This document shows, piece after piece, positions 45,239 to 54,267 of a DNA stretch of 64,000 bases; position 1 is the stretch's first letter, and every line of letters starts with the position of its first letter. Both the position numbers and the translations under genes were made by a program. Location of the stretch: positions 1-64,000 of the forward strand of contig NZ_VMSO01000005.1 of assembly GCF_008691045.1 (NCBI RefSeq), in the 5' to 3' direction. The DNA comes from Mediterraneibacter catenae (GTDB lineage Bacteria > Bacillota > Clostridia > Lachnospirales > Lachnospiraceae). Below the pieces are notes generated by a model. It worked only from the letters and a program-made list of their open reading frames with translations, was not told the DNA's origin and ran no database searches.

Positions 45239-46786
45239 TCAAAGTTCTATGATATCATCATCTGGAAGCAGGGCAAAAGCAGCCGCTGCTTTTCTTGTTT
45301 CCATCTTCTCGAGATGCCTGGACCGAAGCTCAAACACAAGCCCCAGTATCTGTATTGTGATAAGAGGGGTCATGGCGACCATGGCGACCACGCCGAAAGC
45401 ATCTGTCACGATATTTCCTCCCACACTCGTACATGCCCCTATGGCAAACGGGAGAAGAAAAGTCGCAGTCATCGGTCCGGAAGCCACACCGCCGGAGTCG
45501 AAAGCGATCGCCGTAAATATCTTCGGAACAAAGAACGACAGTATAAGCGCAATCGCATATCCGGGTATTACAAACCAAAAGATAGATATCCCCGTGAGCA
45601 CCCGCACCATGGCGAGTCCGAGAGATACTGCTACTCCGATAGAGAGACTCAGGCTCATAGCTCCTGCGCTTATCGTCCCCGAGGTGATATCCTCTACCTG
45701 GCGGGTGAGGACAAACACAGCAGGCTCGGCACGCACGATAAAGTATCCGATGATCATGCCAATAGGAATGATCACCCATTTATACGGATTATCCGCAAGC
45801 ACTTGCCCGAGATAGTTTCCTGCCGGCATAAATCCTACATTTACCCCTGTCAGGAACAGGAAAAGCCCTGCGTATGTGTATACCATACCTACACCGATCC
45901 TGATGAGCATCCTCTTCTGCACCCGCCGAAAGACGAGCTGAAAGATGATAAAGAATACAATGATCGGCAGCAGGGATACTGCCATCTCCTGCATATATTC
46001 CGGTATTCCTTCCGCAAATATCTTCCAGAGACCTATAGAATCACTGATATCCGGAATACTCTCCGGCACATACCGGGCGCTCTCTGGCCGGTAGATCAGG
46101 CTCAGTACAAGGACTGACAAAATCGGTCCTACAGACGAAAGCGCTACGAGTCCGAAACTGTCGTCCTCCGCTCTTTCATCGCTTCGGATCGCAGAAATAC
46201 CGATACCAAACGCCATAATGAACGGTACAGTCATAGGTCCTGTCGTCACGCCTCCCGAATCGAATGCAACGGCAACAAATTCATCCGGAGCCAGAAACGC
46301 CAGTATGAATACAATAATATAGAGCACGATCAGCATGTGCGCCAATGAAATATTGTACAGCATACGCAGCAGCGATGCTACAAGGAATATCCCTACACCA
46401 AATGCAACAGACAGCACGAGTACCATGTTCGGGACTGAGGGGACCTGTTCGGCAAGCACCTGCAGATCAGGTTCTGATATCGTCACGATAAATCCGAGAA
46501 TGAATGTCAGAAGCACCATCAGCAACAGTTTTTTCGTCTGTGTCATGCTTGTTCCCACATTCTCACCGATAGGCGTCATAGCCATCTCCGCGCCGAGGGT
46601 AAAGAACATCATCCCCACGATAAGAAACACGGCTCCCAGAAGGAAAGCCAGCAGGATACCCGGCTCCAGAGGTACGATCGAGAAGCATAAGATCAGCACG
46701 ATCGCGATGATCGGAAGCACCGCCTTTAAAGTTTCGTTCCATTTTTCCAGTAGCTTTTCTTTCAGTTTTGCGATTTTAAAATTCAC
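45239..46786 (-). CDS. DUF1538 multi-pass membrane protein
   Basis: This 515-residue membrane protein has about twelve helices in two homologous halves. The signature AFDSGGVTTGPMT at 174-186 recurs as AFDSGGVASGPMT at 428-440, each inside a membrane segment, which marks an internal duplication of DUF1538. Repeated Gly, Ser and Asp residues in membrane segments suggest an ion or small-solute path. A short cytoplasmic tail ends it. The next gene encodes a tandem PII-like protein, so the channel may be gated by a nucleotide sensor. The substrate is unknown. Confidence 0.8.
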   Translation of the reverse strand: MNFKIAKLKEKLLEKWNETLKAVLPIIAIVLILCFSIVPLEPGILLAFLLGAVFLIVGMMFFTLGAEMAMTPIGENVGTSMTQTKKLLLMVLLTFILGFIVTISEPDLQVLAEQVPSVPNMVLVLSVAFGVGIFLVASLLRMLYNISLAHMLIVLYIIVFILAFLAPDEFVAVAFDSGGVTTGPMTVPFIMAFGIGISAIRSDERAEDDSFGLVALSSVGPILSVLVLSLIYRPESARYVPESIPDISDSIGLWKIFAEGIPEYMQEMAVSLLPIIVFFIIFQLVFRRVQKRMLIRIGVGMVYTYAGLFLFLTGVNVGFMPAGNYLGQVLADNPYKWVIIPIGMIIGYFIVRAEPAVFVLTRQVEDITSGTISAGAMSLSLSIGVAVSLGLAMVRVLTGISIFWFVIPGYAIALILSFFVPKIFTAIAFDSGGVASGPMTATFLLPFAIGACTSVGGNIVTDAFGVVAMVAMTPLITIQILGLVFELRSRHLEKMETRKAAAAFALLPDDDIIEL

Positions 46787-46813
46787 TCATTACCTGCCTT
46801 TCTGCTTTTTATA

Positions 46814-48808
46814 TTATCCGTTCAACATATTTAAGAACTCTTCTTCCGATATAATCGGGACATTCAAGTCTCTTGCCTTTCTGTTTTTTGAAGAGGTTGA
46901 ATTCACATCATTGTTGATAAGATAATTTGTCTTCGATGTTACGCTTCCTGTCACCTTTCCCCCTCTCTTTTCAATTTCTTCTTTTACTTCTGCCCGGTTA
47001 GCGAAATGATGCACGCTCCCGGTTATCACAAAGTTTACTCCTGCAAATTTCTGAGAATCCTCTGCTGTTTCTTCCTGCGGGATTTCAACTTCTTGCAGCA
47101 GTCGTTCAAAAATATCTCTGTGTTCCCCGTCAGAAAAATAATCGACAAATGTGCCGGCGATCACGCCGCCCACACCTGAAATATCACTCAGTTCCTCCAC
47201 AGTAGCGTTTAAAATACGCTCCGGATCATTTCCCAGCGCTCTGCATATCACTTTTGCATTGGCGCTCCCGACATTCGGGATTCCCAGGCTGTATACCAGA
47301 CGGGAAAGCGTCGTCTTACGCGCATTCTGGATGCTGTTCTGAAGATTTACGAAGGACTTTTCCCCAAAACCGTCCATCTGCTTGATCTCTTCTTCATATC
47401 TGTCGAGATGGAACAGATCGGTAAAGTCTTTGACATAGCCGTTCATGATAAACTTTTCAAGAGTGGCCTCGGAAAGCCCCTCGATATTCATGGCGTCACG
47501 GCTTACAAAAAGGGTAAACGACTTAACATGCTTAGCCTGACACTTCGGATTAGTACAAAAGAGTGTCTTCGTCTCATTTTCCATGGCGATCCTCGTCGGG
47601 CCGCCGCACACCGGACATTTCTCCGGGATGTCTTTCACACCGCTTCTTGTCAGGTTCTCCGCGATCTGGGGGATTATCATGTTGGCCTTATACACCGTGA
47701 TCCTGTCGCCAATCCCAAGCTCCAGATCTTCCATAATGCTGATGTTATGGACGCTGGCGCGGCTCACTGTCGTACCCTCCAGCTCCACAGGCTCAAAGAT
47801 CGCCACTGGATTGATAAGTCCGGTCCTGGACGGACTCCATTCAATCCCGGTAAGCGTCGTCTCCCTGATTTCATCCGCCCACTTAAATGCAAACGAATCC
47901 CGGGGGAATTTCGCCGTGCTTCCGAGCGACTGTCCATAAGCGATATCATCATATACAAGCACCAGTCCGTCCGACGGGACTTCATTTTCCCCGATATGTT
48001 CCGCAAACCAAGCAACCTCTTCGTCCACCGTCTCTGCCGTCACCGGATGATTCTCCACCACATCGAATCCCTGACTCTTGAGCCACTGCATCTGATACAG
48101 CCTGGAATTCTTAAAATCCACTCCGTCAGCCTGTACAAGGGTAAATGCATAAAATCTGACATTTCTCTTTGCCGTGATCTCATTGTTGAGCTGCCGGACG
48201 GAACCGCTGCACAGATTCCGCGGATTCTTGTATTTTGCGTCGGCATCTCCGATCTCTTCATTGATCTTTTCAAAATCCTTATAAGAGATAACGGCCTCTC
48301 CTCTCAGGACTAGTTCACCCTGATAAGGGATGGCAAGCGGAATATTCCTGAACACTCTCGCATTATTTGTGACTACCTCTCCCACTTCCCCGTTTCCGCG
48401 TGTCACGGCCTTCTCGAGCGAACCGTTTCTGTAGGTGAGGACGATGGTAAGGCCATCCAGTTTCCACGAGATCATAGCCTTCTGATCTCCGAGGAATTCC
48501 CTGAGTCTCTCTACTTCTTTTGTCTTATCGAGCGAAAGCATCGGACGCTCATGACGCTCTTTAGGAAGATTGCTGAGCACTTCATATCCCACATTGACTG
48601 TCGGGCTCGCCGCAAGAGTTGTTCCCAGCTCTTTCTCCAGCTCAAACAGTTCATCATAGAGACGGTCGTACTCATAATTGCTCATGATCTCCTTATCTTC
48701 CTGCTCGTAAGCACGGCGTGCACGGTTCAGTATATCTACCAGTTCACGCATATGCGCCATCTTATCTGCTGTTTTATCTTCCACTCTGTTTTCTGTATTA
48801 TTATCCAT
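46814..48808 (-). CDS. ligA: NAD-dependent DNA ligase
   Basis: This 664-residue ligase has the adenylation motif SWKLDGL with its Lys near 117, an OB fold and a zinc finger (CPVCGG...CTNPKC). Helix-hairpin-helix repeats (about 490-570) and a C-terminal BRCT domain (about 585-664, FVITGSVHHFANRAEVKEEIEKRGGKVTGSV) follow. It seals nicks in replication and repair using NAD. GGGGAGAAT precedes the ATG. It is 27 bases after the pseudouridine synthase gene. Confidence 0.96.
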   Translation of the reverse strand: MDNNTENRVEDKTADKMAHMRELVDILNRARRAYEQEDKEIMSNYEYDRLYDELFELEKELGTTLAASPTVNVGYEVLSNLPKERHERPMLSLDKTKEVERLREFLGDQKAMISWKLDGLTIVLTYRNGSLEKAVTRGNGEVGEVVTNNARVFRNIPLAIPYQGELVLRGEAVISYKDFEKINEEIGDADAKYKNPRNLCSGSVRQLNNEITAKRNVRFYAFTLVQADGVDFKNSRLYQMQWLKSQGFDVVENHPVTAETVDEEVAWFAEHIGENEVPSDGLVLVYDDIAYGQSLGSTAKFPRDSFAFKWADEIRETTLTGIEWSPSRTGLINPVAIFEPVELEGTTVSRASVHNISIMEDLELGIGDRITVYKANMIIPQIAENLTRSGVKDIPEKCPVCGGPTRIAMENETKTLFCTNPKCQAKHVKSFTLFVSRDAMNIEGLSEATLEKFIMNGYVKDFTDLFHLDRYEEEIKQMDGFGEKSFVNLQNSIQNARKTTLSRLVYSLGIPNVGSANAKVICRALGNDPERILNATVEELSDISGVGGVIAGTFVDYFSDGEHRDIFERLLQEVEIPQEETAEDSQKFAGVNFVITGSVHHFANRAEVKEEIEKRGGKVTGSVTSKTNYLINNDVNSTSSKNRKARDLNVPIISEEEFLNMLNG

Positions 48809-48834
48809 ATTCTCCCCATCCTGATTTCTGTCAT

Positions 48835-49584
48835 TTATCGTTTCGGCGAATCCTGTATGAGACTATAGAGCTCCTCAAGCTCTTCGTCTGTCAGCTTTCT
48901 GTACTCGCCTTCTTTCAGACTGCCCAGACGTATGTTCATGACCCGCACTCTGAGCAGATCCCTGACCTCGTACCCGAGCGCCCCGCACATCCGTCTGATC
49001 TGGCGGTTCAGTCCCTGTGTAAGTATGATCGAGAACGTATATTTCCCGATCTTTGTGACGCGGCACGGTCTTGTCACCGTATCCAGGATCGGAACTCCGC
49101 CCGACATTTTTTCTATAAATTCTTCCGTAATCTCTTTATCTACCGTGACCTTATATTCTTTCTCATGACAGTTGGCCGAGCGCATCATACGGTTGATAAT
49201 ATCTCCGTTATTTGTCATCAGGAGGAGCCCTCGGGAATCTTTATCCAGCCGTCCGATATAAGTGACTCTGATCGGATAATTCAAAAAACGTACAATACTG
49301 TTTCTCTCCCTCTTCTCCTCGGTGCATACGATCCCCTTTGGCTTATTGACCGCAAGGACTACCATCTCATCCCTTTTTGATACGACCTTTCGTCCCACGC
49401 GCACTTCCTGACCGGGGCTGATCCTCATCCCGGTCTGTGCAATCCTGCCGTCCACTGTGACACGCCCATCTGCAATGAGGCGGTCTGCCTCCCTCCTGGA
49501 GCACACGCCCGCCTCACTTAAATATTTGTTCAACCTTACCGGCTCTGTTTTCTGTAAAAACTCTTCTCTGATACGATTACTCAC
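48835..49584 (-). CDS. RluF/RluB-type 23S rRNA pseudouridine synthase
   Basis: This 249-residue protein has an S4 RNA-binding domain (about residues 14-60, VRLNKYLSEAGVCSRREADRLI) and a RsuA/RluB/RluF catalytic domain with the Asp in YIGRLDKDSRGLLLMTNNGD. The ending LTQGLNRQIRRMCGALGYEVRDLLRVRVMNI fits RluF, which modifies U2604 of 23S rRNA. I start it at GTG 49584, with GGAG 9 bases upstream, overlapping the DHHW gene by 8 bases. Confidence 0.88.
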   Translation of the reverse strand: MSNRIREEFLQKTEPVRLNKYLSEAGVCSRREADRLIADGRVTVDGRIAQTGMRISPGQEVRVGRKVVSKRDEMVVLAVNKPKGIVCTEEKRERNSIVRFLNYPIRVTYIGRLDKDSRGLLLMTNNGDIINRMMRSANCHEKEYKVTVDKEITEEFIEKMSGGVPILDTVTRPCRVTKIGKYTFSIILTQGLNRQIRRMCGALGYEVRDLLRVRVMNIRLGSLKEGEYRKLTDEELEELYSLIQDSPKR

Positions 49585-50731
49585 CTGCAAACACTCCGCT
49601 GATATTATTGTCTGTAAAAAATGTATTGCCGCTGTACAGGATCAGGGCATCCGTAATCCTGTAAGTATCCATGATATCCGTCATCGTTCCGCTGTAGTAG
49701 CGCGGATCGACCACAACGATCTCACGGTAATACGGCGCCAGGAAAGGAATAAAACAGTTTGCAAAAGAATCCTTGACAACGAGAAGACGCTTCTGACTCG
49801 TAGAAACTGTCCTGATATCTATAACAGAAGTATTTCCTCCCAGAAAGACACCGTACTTATCGCGTTCTTCCAGCTTTGACGAATCATACAGTGACGTTGT
49901 CTTCCTCCCCTCATCCACATAGCTTACCACCAGATCGTCGTCTCCTTCGGTCGGGGCATAGATATCGATCTGTTCCTGCTCATCAAGCCCTACTCCGCTC
50001 GTGGAAGCAAGAACACCGTTAAAGCTGTCCGTTACTGCATAAGAGACAAAATCATCTGATACATCCCCTTCGATCCCCAATACCGGAGCTGCATCCTGGA
50101 AAACATAAAATGCGGCCTGTGTTGTCCAGTGATGATCCGTCTTATAGTATAACTTATCTGATTTGTGATTATTCAGTACGGAGACCGTATCGATCCAGTT
50201 GACTGAATCGCCCAGCCCGCGTTCTGCCATACTGAAAAGCTGCCGCTGATCTTCCACTTCCGCAAATGCCGGCAGACTGTCGCTTAAAATGCATGCGGCA
50301 TCCGGCACCAGCATCATCGTGACGGAAACGTCATCATAAGTATCGGCAAAATTCCTGATCGCAGAGACATTTTCATCCATCTGCCCTTCCCCTGGCACTT
50401 CAATATCCTCCATGAGCTGTCCGTTTCTCCCGATATATATGCCGTTCTCCATCCTGCTGCCGCCCAGACGGTCGATACTTACTTTTACGCTCCGCCATAT
50501 ATCTCTTCCGACAAACTGATCACTCAGATAGTTTTCCCACTGTTCCATAAAATCGCCCGTCAGTATCGTCGCCATATTAAAGTTCGGGCGTGATTCCAGC
50601 GTACGGTTCTCCATCTCTGACTCTTCCCTGTCAGGCACTGCCACATTTATGATCATTACAAGGAAAAGCAGCATAATAAATATTTTCCCGATGAGATTTG
50701 CTATTCTGGCTTTTCTTTTTCTGCTGTTCAT
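49577..50731 (-). CDS. DHHW family protein (AlgX/AlgJ-like)
   Basis: This 384-residue protein has one N-terminal membrane helix (about residues 12-30) and an extracellular SGNH-like domain with the name motif KTDHHWTTQAAF near 200. Such proteins pair with MBOAT acyltransferases and add acetyl groups to cell-surface polymers; the MBOAT gene precedes it by 11 bases. VKDSFANCFIPFL near 340 is the second conserved block. Confidence 0.85.
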   Translation of the reverse strand: MNSRKRKARIANLIGKIFIMLLFLVMIINVAVPDREESEMENRTLESRPNFNMATILTGDFMEQWENYLSDQFVGRDIWRSVKVSIDRLGGSRMENGIYIGRNGQLMEDIEVPGEGQMDENVSAIRNFADTYDDVSVTMMLVPDAACILSDSLPAFAEVEDQRQLFSMAERGLGDSVNWIDTVSVLNNHKSDKLYYKTDHHWTTQAAFYVFQDAAPVLGIEGDVSDDFVSYAVTDSFNGVLASTSGVGLDEQEQIDIYAPTEGDDDLVVSYVDEGRKTTSLYDSSKLEERDKYGVFLGGNTSVIDIRTVSTSQKRLLVVKDSFANCFIPFLAPYYREIVVVDPRYYSGTMTDIMDTYRITDALILYSGNTFFTDNNISGVFAGE

Positions 50732-50742
50732 AATAATCCCGC

Positions 50743-52152
50743 CTAAAATCTGAAATACAAAAATGGATTAAAAGTACCTGTCACAAGGAATGCAACCGAA
50801 ATCAGGAACATTCCGATAAAAATAACTGCTGCCACTGTCAGTTGTACATACTGATTCCGCGGCACACGTATCACAGCCTTGATGAGTCTTATCCCCAATG
50901 ATGAAGAGGCGATGACTGCAAACAGATAGAGCAGCCAGTGGGAGATCAGTATGAATACGCCTGTATTATCAACGATTCCTGCCCCTCCTCCTATCATGGC
51001 AAGGAGATACCTCATCGCATACCCTAAGCTTGGACTGAAGAAGAATACCCAGCCTACAAGCACTATGATCGCCGTATATATATGGCGCACCGGATTTGGA
51101 AGCCGGTCAACAAAAACTCCCCATATGTACTTCTCCATCACCAACACGACACCGTAATACACACCCCACGCCACGAAATTCCATGCAGCTCCATGCCACA
51201 TACCGGTCAGAGCCCATACGACCATAAGGTTGAATATATTTCTTGAGACAGAGCAGCGGTTTCCTCCCAGCGGAATATATACATATTCCCGGAACCATGT
51301 ACTCAGAGAAATATGCCATCTTCTCCAGAATTCCGTAACGCTTTTTGATATATAGGGATAATCGAAATTCTTACGAAACTCAAATCCGAACATCTTTCCC
51401 AGTCCGAGCGCCATATCCGAATATCCGCTGAAATCAAAATAAATCTGGAACGCATAGGAGATCACGCCGATCCAGGCTGTCAGTATCGACAGATTGCCCG
51501 CCGCCATGCCGGAAATCTCCTCGAAGACAGCGCCCGCCGAATTGGCAAGTATCACCTTTTTGGCAAGTCCTATAATAAAATACACAGCTCCGTTCCCGAT
51601 CTTCACCGCGTTCATCTTCCGGCTGCGCAGCTGCTCTTCTATGTCCGAATAACGCACGATCGGTCCCGCGATCAACTGCGGGAACATACTTATATACAAT
51701 GCAAAGTACAATATATTTTTCTGTACCTGAGCCCTCTTCCAGTACACATCCAGAATATATGAGATTGCCTGAAACGTGTAGAATGAAATCCCGACAGGAA
51801 GAGCAAGCTCCCGGTACGGAATATCTGTCGGGAGCACAGCATTGAGCGTCTCCACAAGGAATCCGTAATATTTAAAGAATCCAAGTATAAGCAGATTTCC
51901 CACAAGCGCAAAAATCACGCCGTGCTTTGCCTTGCGCGGGTCATCTTCATTGACTTTTATATCCTGACCGCAGAAATAATTAAATACAATAGAGAGAATC
52001 ATAAGTATGACATAGACAGGTTCTCCCCATGCATAGAAGAACAGACTTGCGATCAACAAGACAATGTTTTTCACTTTGTATGGAACAAGATAATAAACTG
52101 CCAGTACGATCGGCAGAAATAAAAACAAAAATGTGATACTGCTGAATAACAT
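50743..52152 (-). CDS. MBOAT family O-acyltransferase (AlgI/DltB-like)
   Basis: This 469-residue membrane protein has about eleven helices. The MBOAT core shows YSDMALGLGKMFGFEFRKNFDYPYISKSVTEFWRRWHISLSTWFREYVYIPLGG and the catalytic-His block LTGMWHGAAWNFVAWG. It would pass an acyl (probably acetyl) group across the membrane to a DHHW or SGNH partner. It lies between DUF4358 and the DHHW gene in one operon. Confidence 0.92.
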   Translation of the reverse strand: MLFSSITFLFLFLPIVLAVYYLVPYKVKNIVLLIASLFFYAWGEPVYVILMILSIVFNYFCGQDIKVNEDDPRKAKHGVIFALVGNLLILGFFKYYGFLVETLNAVLPTDIPYRELALPVGISFYTFQAISYILDVYWKRAQVQKNILYFALYISMFPQLIAGPIVRYSDIEEQLRSRKMNAVKIGNGAVYFIIGLAKKVILANSAGAVFEEISGMAAGNLSILTAWIGVISYAFQIYFDFSGYSDMALGLGKMFGFEFRKNFDYPYISKSVTEFWRRWHISLSTWFREYVYIPLGGNRCSVSRNIFNLMVVWALTGMWHGAAWNFVAWGVYYGVVLVMEKYIWGVFVDRLPNPVRHIYTAIIVLVGWVFFFSPSLGYAMRYLLAMIGGGAGIVDNTGVFILISHWLLYLFAVIASSSLGIRLIKAVIRVPRNQYVQLTVAAVIFIGMFLISVAFLVTGTFNPFLYFRF

Positions 52153-52170
52153 CCGCCCTTTTCCTCTCTC

Positions 52171-52656
52171 TTACAGACTGCTGCTGAACGCGCTGAGATA
52201 AGCATCTGCATCCTGGGAACATGCGAAGAAGATATACGTCCCCCTCACACTCTGCCTGACATTTTCAAGCAGTTTTACCTGATCCGGTGCATATCCGTCG
52301 AAATCATTTATACGCGCCTCTACTCTCTGATCGATCGCATCCGTGATTTCCTGTATCTGGCTTTCACTTTTGACTTTGATCAGAAGGACTTCCTCCGCCG
52401 ATATATTCGAGCCGGAAGAATAATACATAACCCCGTCATAATCCGCCGCATTCAGACTGAAGTTGCGTTTAAATACGGCAGGCTCCTGTTCTGTCAGCAC
52501 CTCCGTGTCAAGGGAGCCTTCCACCCCCTGCCTGACTTCATCGAATGATTTGTTACTTCCGCTGGCAAAAAGCATGAGAAGAACAACAAATACTACGATC
52601 AGCATAAATACAACATATTTCATGATATGGGCAATGCCCGGTTTCTTAGACATCAT
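52171..52656 (-). CDS. DUF4358 domain protein
   Basis: This 161-residue protein has one N-terminal helix (about residues 10-33) and an extracellular domain of the DUF4358 type (SSGSNISAEEVLLIKVKSESQIQEITDAIDQRVEARINDFDGYAPDQ). The start overlaps the SGNH stop as ATGA, and GGAGGTGG lies 7 bases upstream. DUF4358 genes recur beside MBOAT/DHHW genes in Lachnospiraceae; the role is unknown, perhaps as an assembly factor. Confidence 0.75.
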   Translation of the reverse strand: MMSKKPGIAHIMKYVVFMLIVVFVVLLMLFASGSNKSFDEVRQGVEGSLDTEVLTEQEPAVFKRNFSLNAADYDGVMYYSSGSNISAEEVLLIKVKSESQIQEITDAIDQRVEARINDFDGYAPDQVKLLENVRQSVRGTYIFFACSQDADAYLSAFSSSL

Positions 52657-53414
52657 AGTGCAGCCACCTCCGCCATGTGCTCCGCCCATATAGGATAGAA
52701 ATCCGCTATAAAATGCTGGCCGTCCTGTTCAAAATACCGGTCTTCCACAAGATCAGTATTGTCAATAAAAGCAATGCTTTTGCTGTCACACAGTTCTTTC
52801 AGCGCCGTATTATAATCGGATATATACGCCAGATAGGGGTCCTCCTCTATCGCGCTTTCCTGTACCGGAAAGATTGAATTAACAAATATATTTGCATCCG
52901 GCACTTCCTCGGCAATCTTGTTCAGTACTTCCGTGTACTGAGAGATAAATTCATCCACATCTCCTTCTGTGGCAGCAAGATCATTTCTGCCCAGAGCAAG
53001 AAAGATCGTGCCCGGACTTATCTCCTTAGCCTGAGCGATCAGTTCATCCGTCTCGTACAGATGGACTCCTATCTTGGATATTACACTGGACGCATTAAGG
53101 ACATCATACACTGTAAATCCATTTGTCACAGAGTCCCCTATCACAACCGCCCCGCCGAACTTCTCTCGCACACTCCTGTCGTCTTCTCCGTCCTCCGGAC
53201 TGTCCTGCTGTTCAAGAAGGCTTATTTTACTCTCGATTTCCGTAACATCTCCTGCCTCCTGTTCCTGAATATATTCCAGTCCGGCAGAAGTATCTACGCT
53301 CGGCCTGATCAGGCCGCTCACGCCCCGTACAATAACAATGGCCAGTATAATGATCACTGCCGCCAAACCTAAGATAACAAGATACCTCTTTGTCTTTCGC
53401 TTTATCTTTATCAT
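52653..53414 (-). CDS. Membrane-anchored SGNH/GDSL hydrolase
   Basis: This 253-residue protein has an N-terminal helix (about residues 11-33) and an SGNH domain. Block I is VVIGDSVTNGF near 92, block III is LALGRNDL near 145, and block V is DGQHF near 232, giving the Ser-Asp-His residues. It would act on acyl esters outside the cell. It is the first gene of the SGNH-DUF4358-MBOAT-DHHW run and may release or transfer the group that the others attach. Confidence 0.82.
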   Translation of the reverse strand: MIKIKRKTKRYLVILGLAAVIIILAIVIVRGVSGLIRPSVDTSAGLEYIQEQEAGDVTEIESKISLLEQQDSPEDGEDDRSVREKFGGAVVIGDSVTNGFTVYDVLNASSVISKIGVHLYETDELIAQAKEISPGTIFLALGRNDLAATEGDVDEFISQYTEVLNKIAEEVPDANIFVNSIFPVQESAIEEDPYLAYISDYNTALKELCDSKSIAFIDNTDLVEDRYFEQDGQHFIADFYPIWAEHMAEVAAL

Positions 53415-53630
53415 AAATTCTTCTGACTTTCTCTCTGAATAAATTTTATATGTCTGCTTTTAGGCTGTAGTAAACCACGGTACTTTATAATAATAAAGTT
53501 TTTCACAGTAAAAGTCAATCTCATAGCAAAATGGCAAGAAGTCCGAAGACTGCCTGCCATAGATTCCCTATTATTTCATTATGTTTTCCGCCCTGTACAT
53601 CTTTGGTACACCATTTCCTTATGAAACAGA

Positions 53631-53659
53631 TTACAAAACGTATTCCTTTGTGGTATGAT
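53631..53659 (+). promoter_or_regulatory. Promoter of the DUF5721 gene
   Basis: TTACAA (53631-53636), 17 bp, TATGAT (53654-53659) with an upstream TGG, 32 bases before the ATG. Confidence 0.55.
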
Positions 53660-53691
53660 AAAACAAGCACAGATCAGGAGGAAATTTTTGA

Positions 53692-54177
53692 ATGATATCA
53701 GTATCTATCCCCGACATAAAAGACTTTACATCGCAGCTTTTTCTGAAAGACAGTTTTGACAGCTTCTGTTTTATTGAGGGCGATATCGTAACTTTTAATA
53801 CGTTTCACATCGATGGATTCGTTCAGAAGGGATTTTTTGATACAGATACCGTACTCCCGGAATATTCCTATTGGAAAAATGTACGTGAATACTGCTTTAA
53901 TATAATCAAAGGGAAACGAACACCTTTAAGTTTCCGCTTTATATTTAGTCTCTCTCCCAAAAACATCGAACGACTCGTCTCGCAGAATGTTCCTTCCATT
54001 CATCCTGAGGATGTAAATGGACTATATCTTAACGTACACTTTGACGGAAGCCGCATCACCTGTGTGACCGGAACCTCTTTTAAGACATTCACATTGGATA
54101 AGACATTGGAACATGTATGGGATGAAATGGTAACTAAGTTTCTACACCAGAAAGGAATTCCTTTTGAACAGCAATAA
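53692..54177 (+). CDS. DUF5721-like protein of unknown function
   Basis: This 161-residue soluble protein has no signal peptide or membrane helix. Its pattern (start MISVSIPDIKDFTSQLF, then WKNVREYCFNIIKGKRTPLSFRF and NGLYLNVHFDGSRITCVTGTS) agrees with the DUF5721 family of Lachnospiraceae as I remember it. AGGAGG precedes the ATG. It is a single gene between its own promoter and a bidirectional terminator. Confidence 0.6.
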   Translation: MISVSIPDIKDFTSQLFLKDSFDSFCFIEGDIVTFNTFHIDGFVQKGFFDTDTVLPEYSYWKNVREYCFNIIKGKRTPLSFRFIFSLSPKNIERLVSQNVPSIHPEDVNGLYLNVHFDGSRITCVTGTSFKTFTLDKTLEHVWDEMVTKFLHQKGIPFEQQ

Positions 54178-54193
54178 TTTGATATTAAAATAT

Positions 54194-54239
54194 AAAAAGG
54201 TGAAAGAAACCATCACTCCAGGTTTTCTTTCACCTTTTA
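54194..54239. terminator. Bidirectional terminator between DUF5721 and htpG
   Basis: AAAAGGTGAAAGAAA (54195-54209) pairs with TTTCTTTCACCTTTT (54224-54238) with one bulged T. A-runs and T-runs on both sides serve the two convergent genes. Confidence 0.85.
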
Positions 54240-54267
54240 TAATAATACAATTTTTACCGCTAAATAA

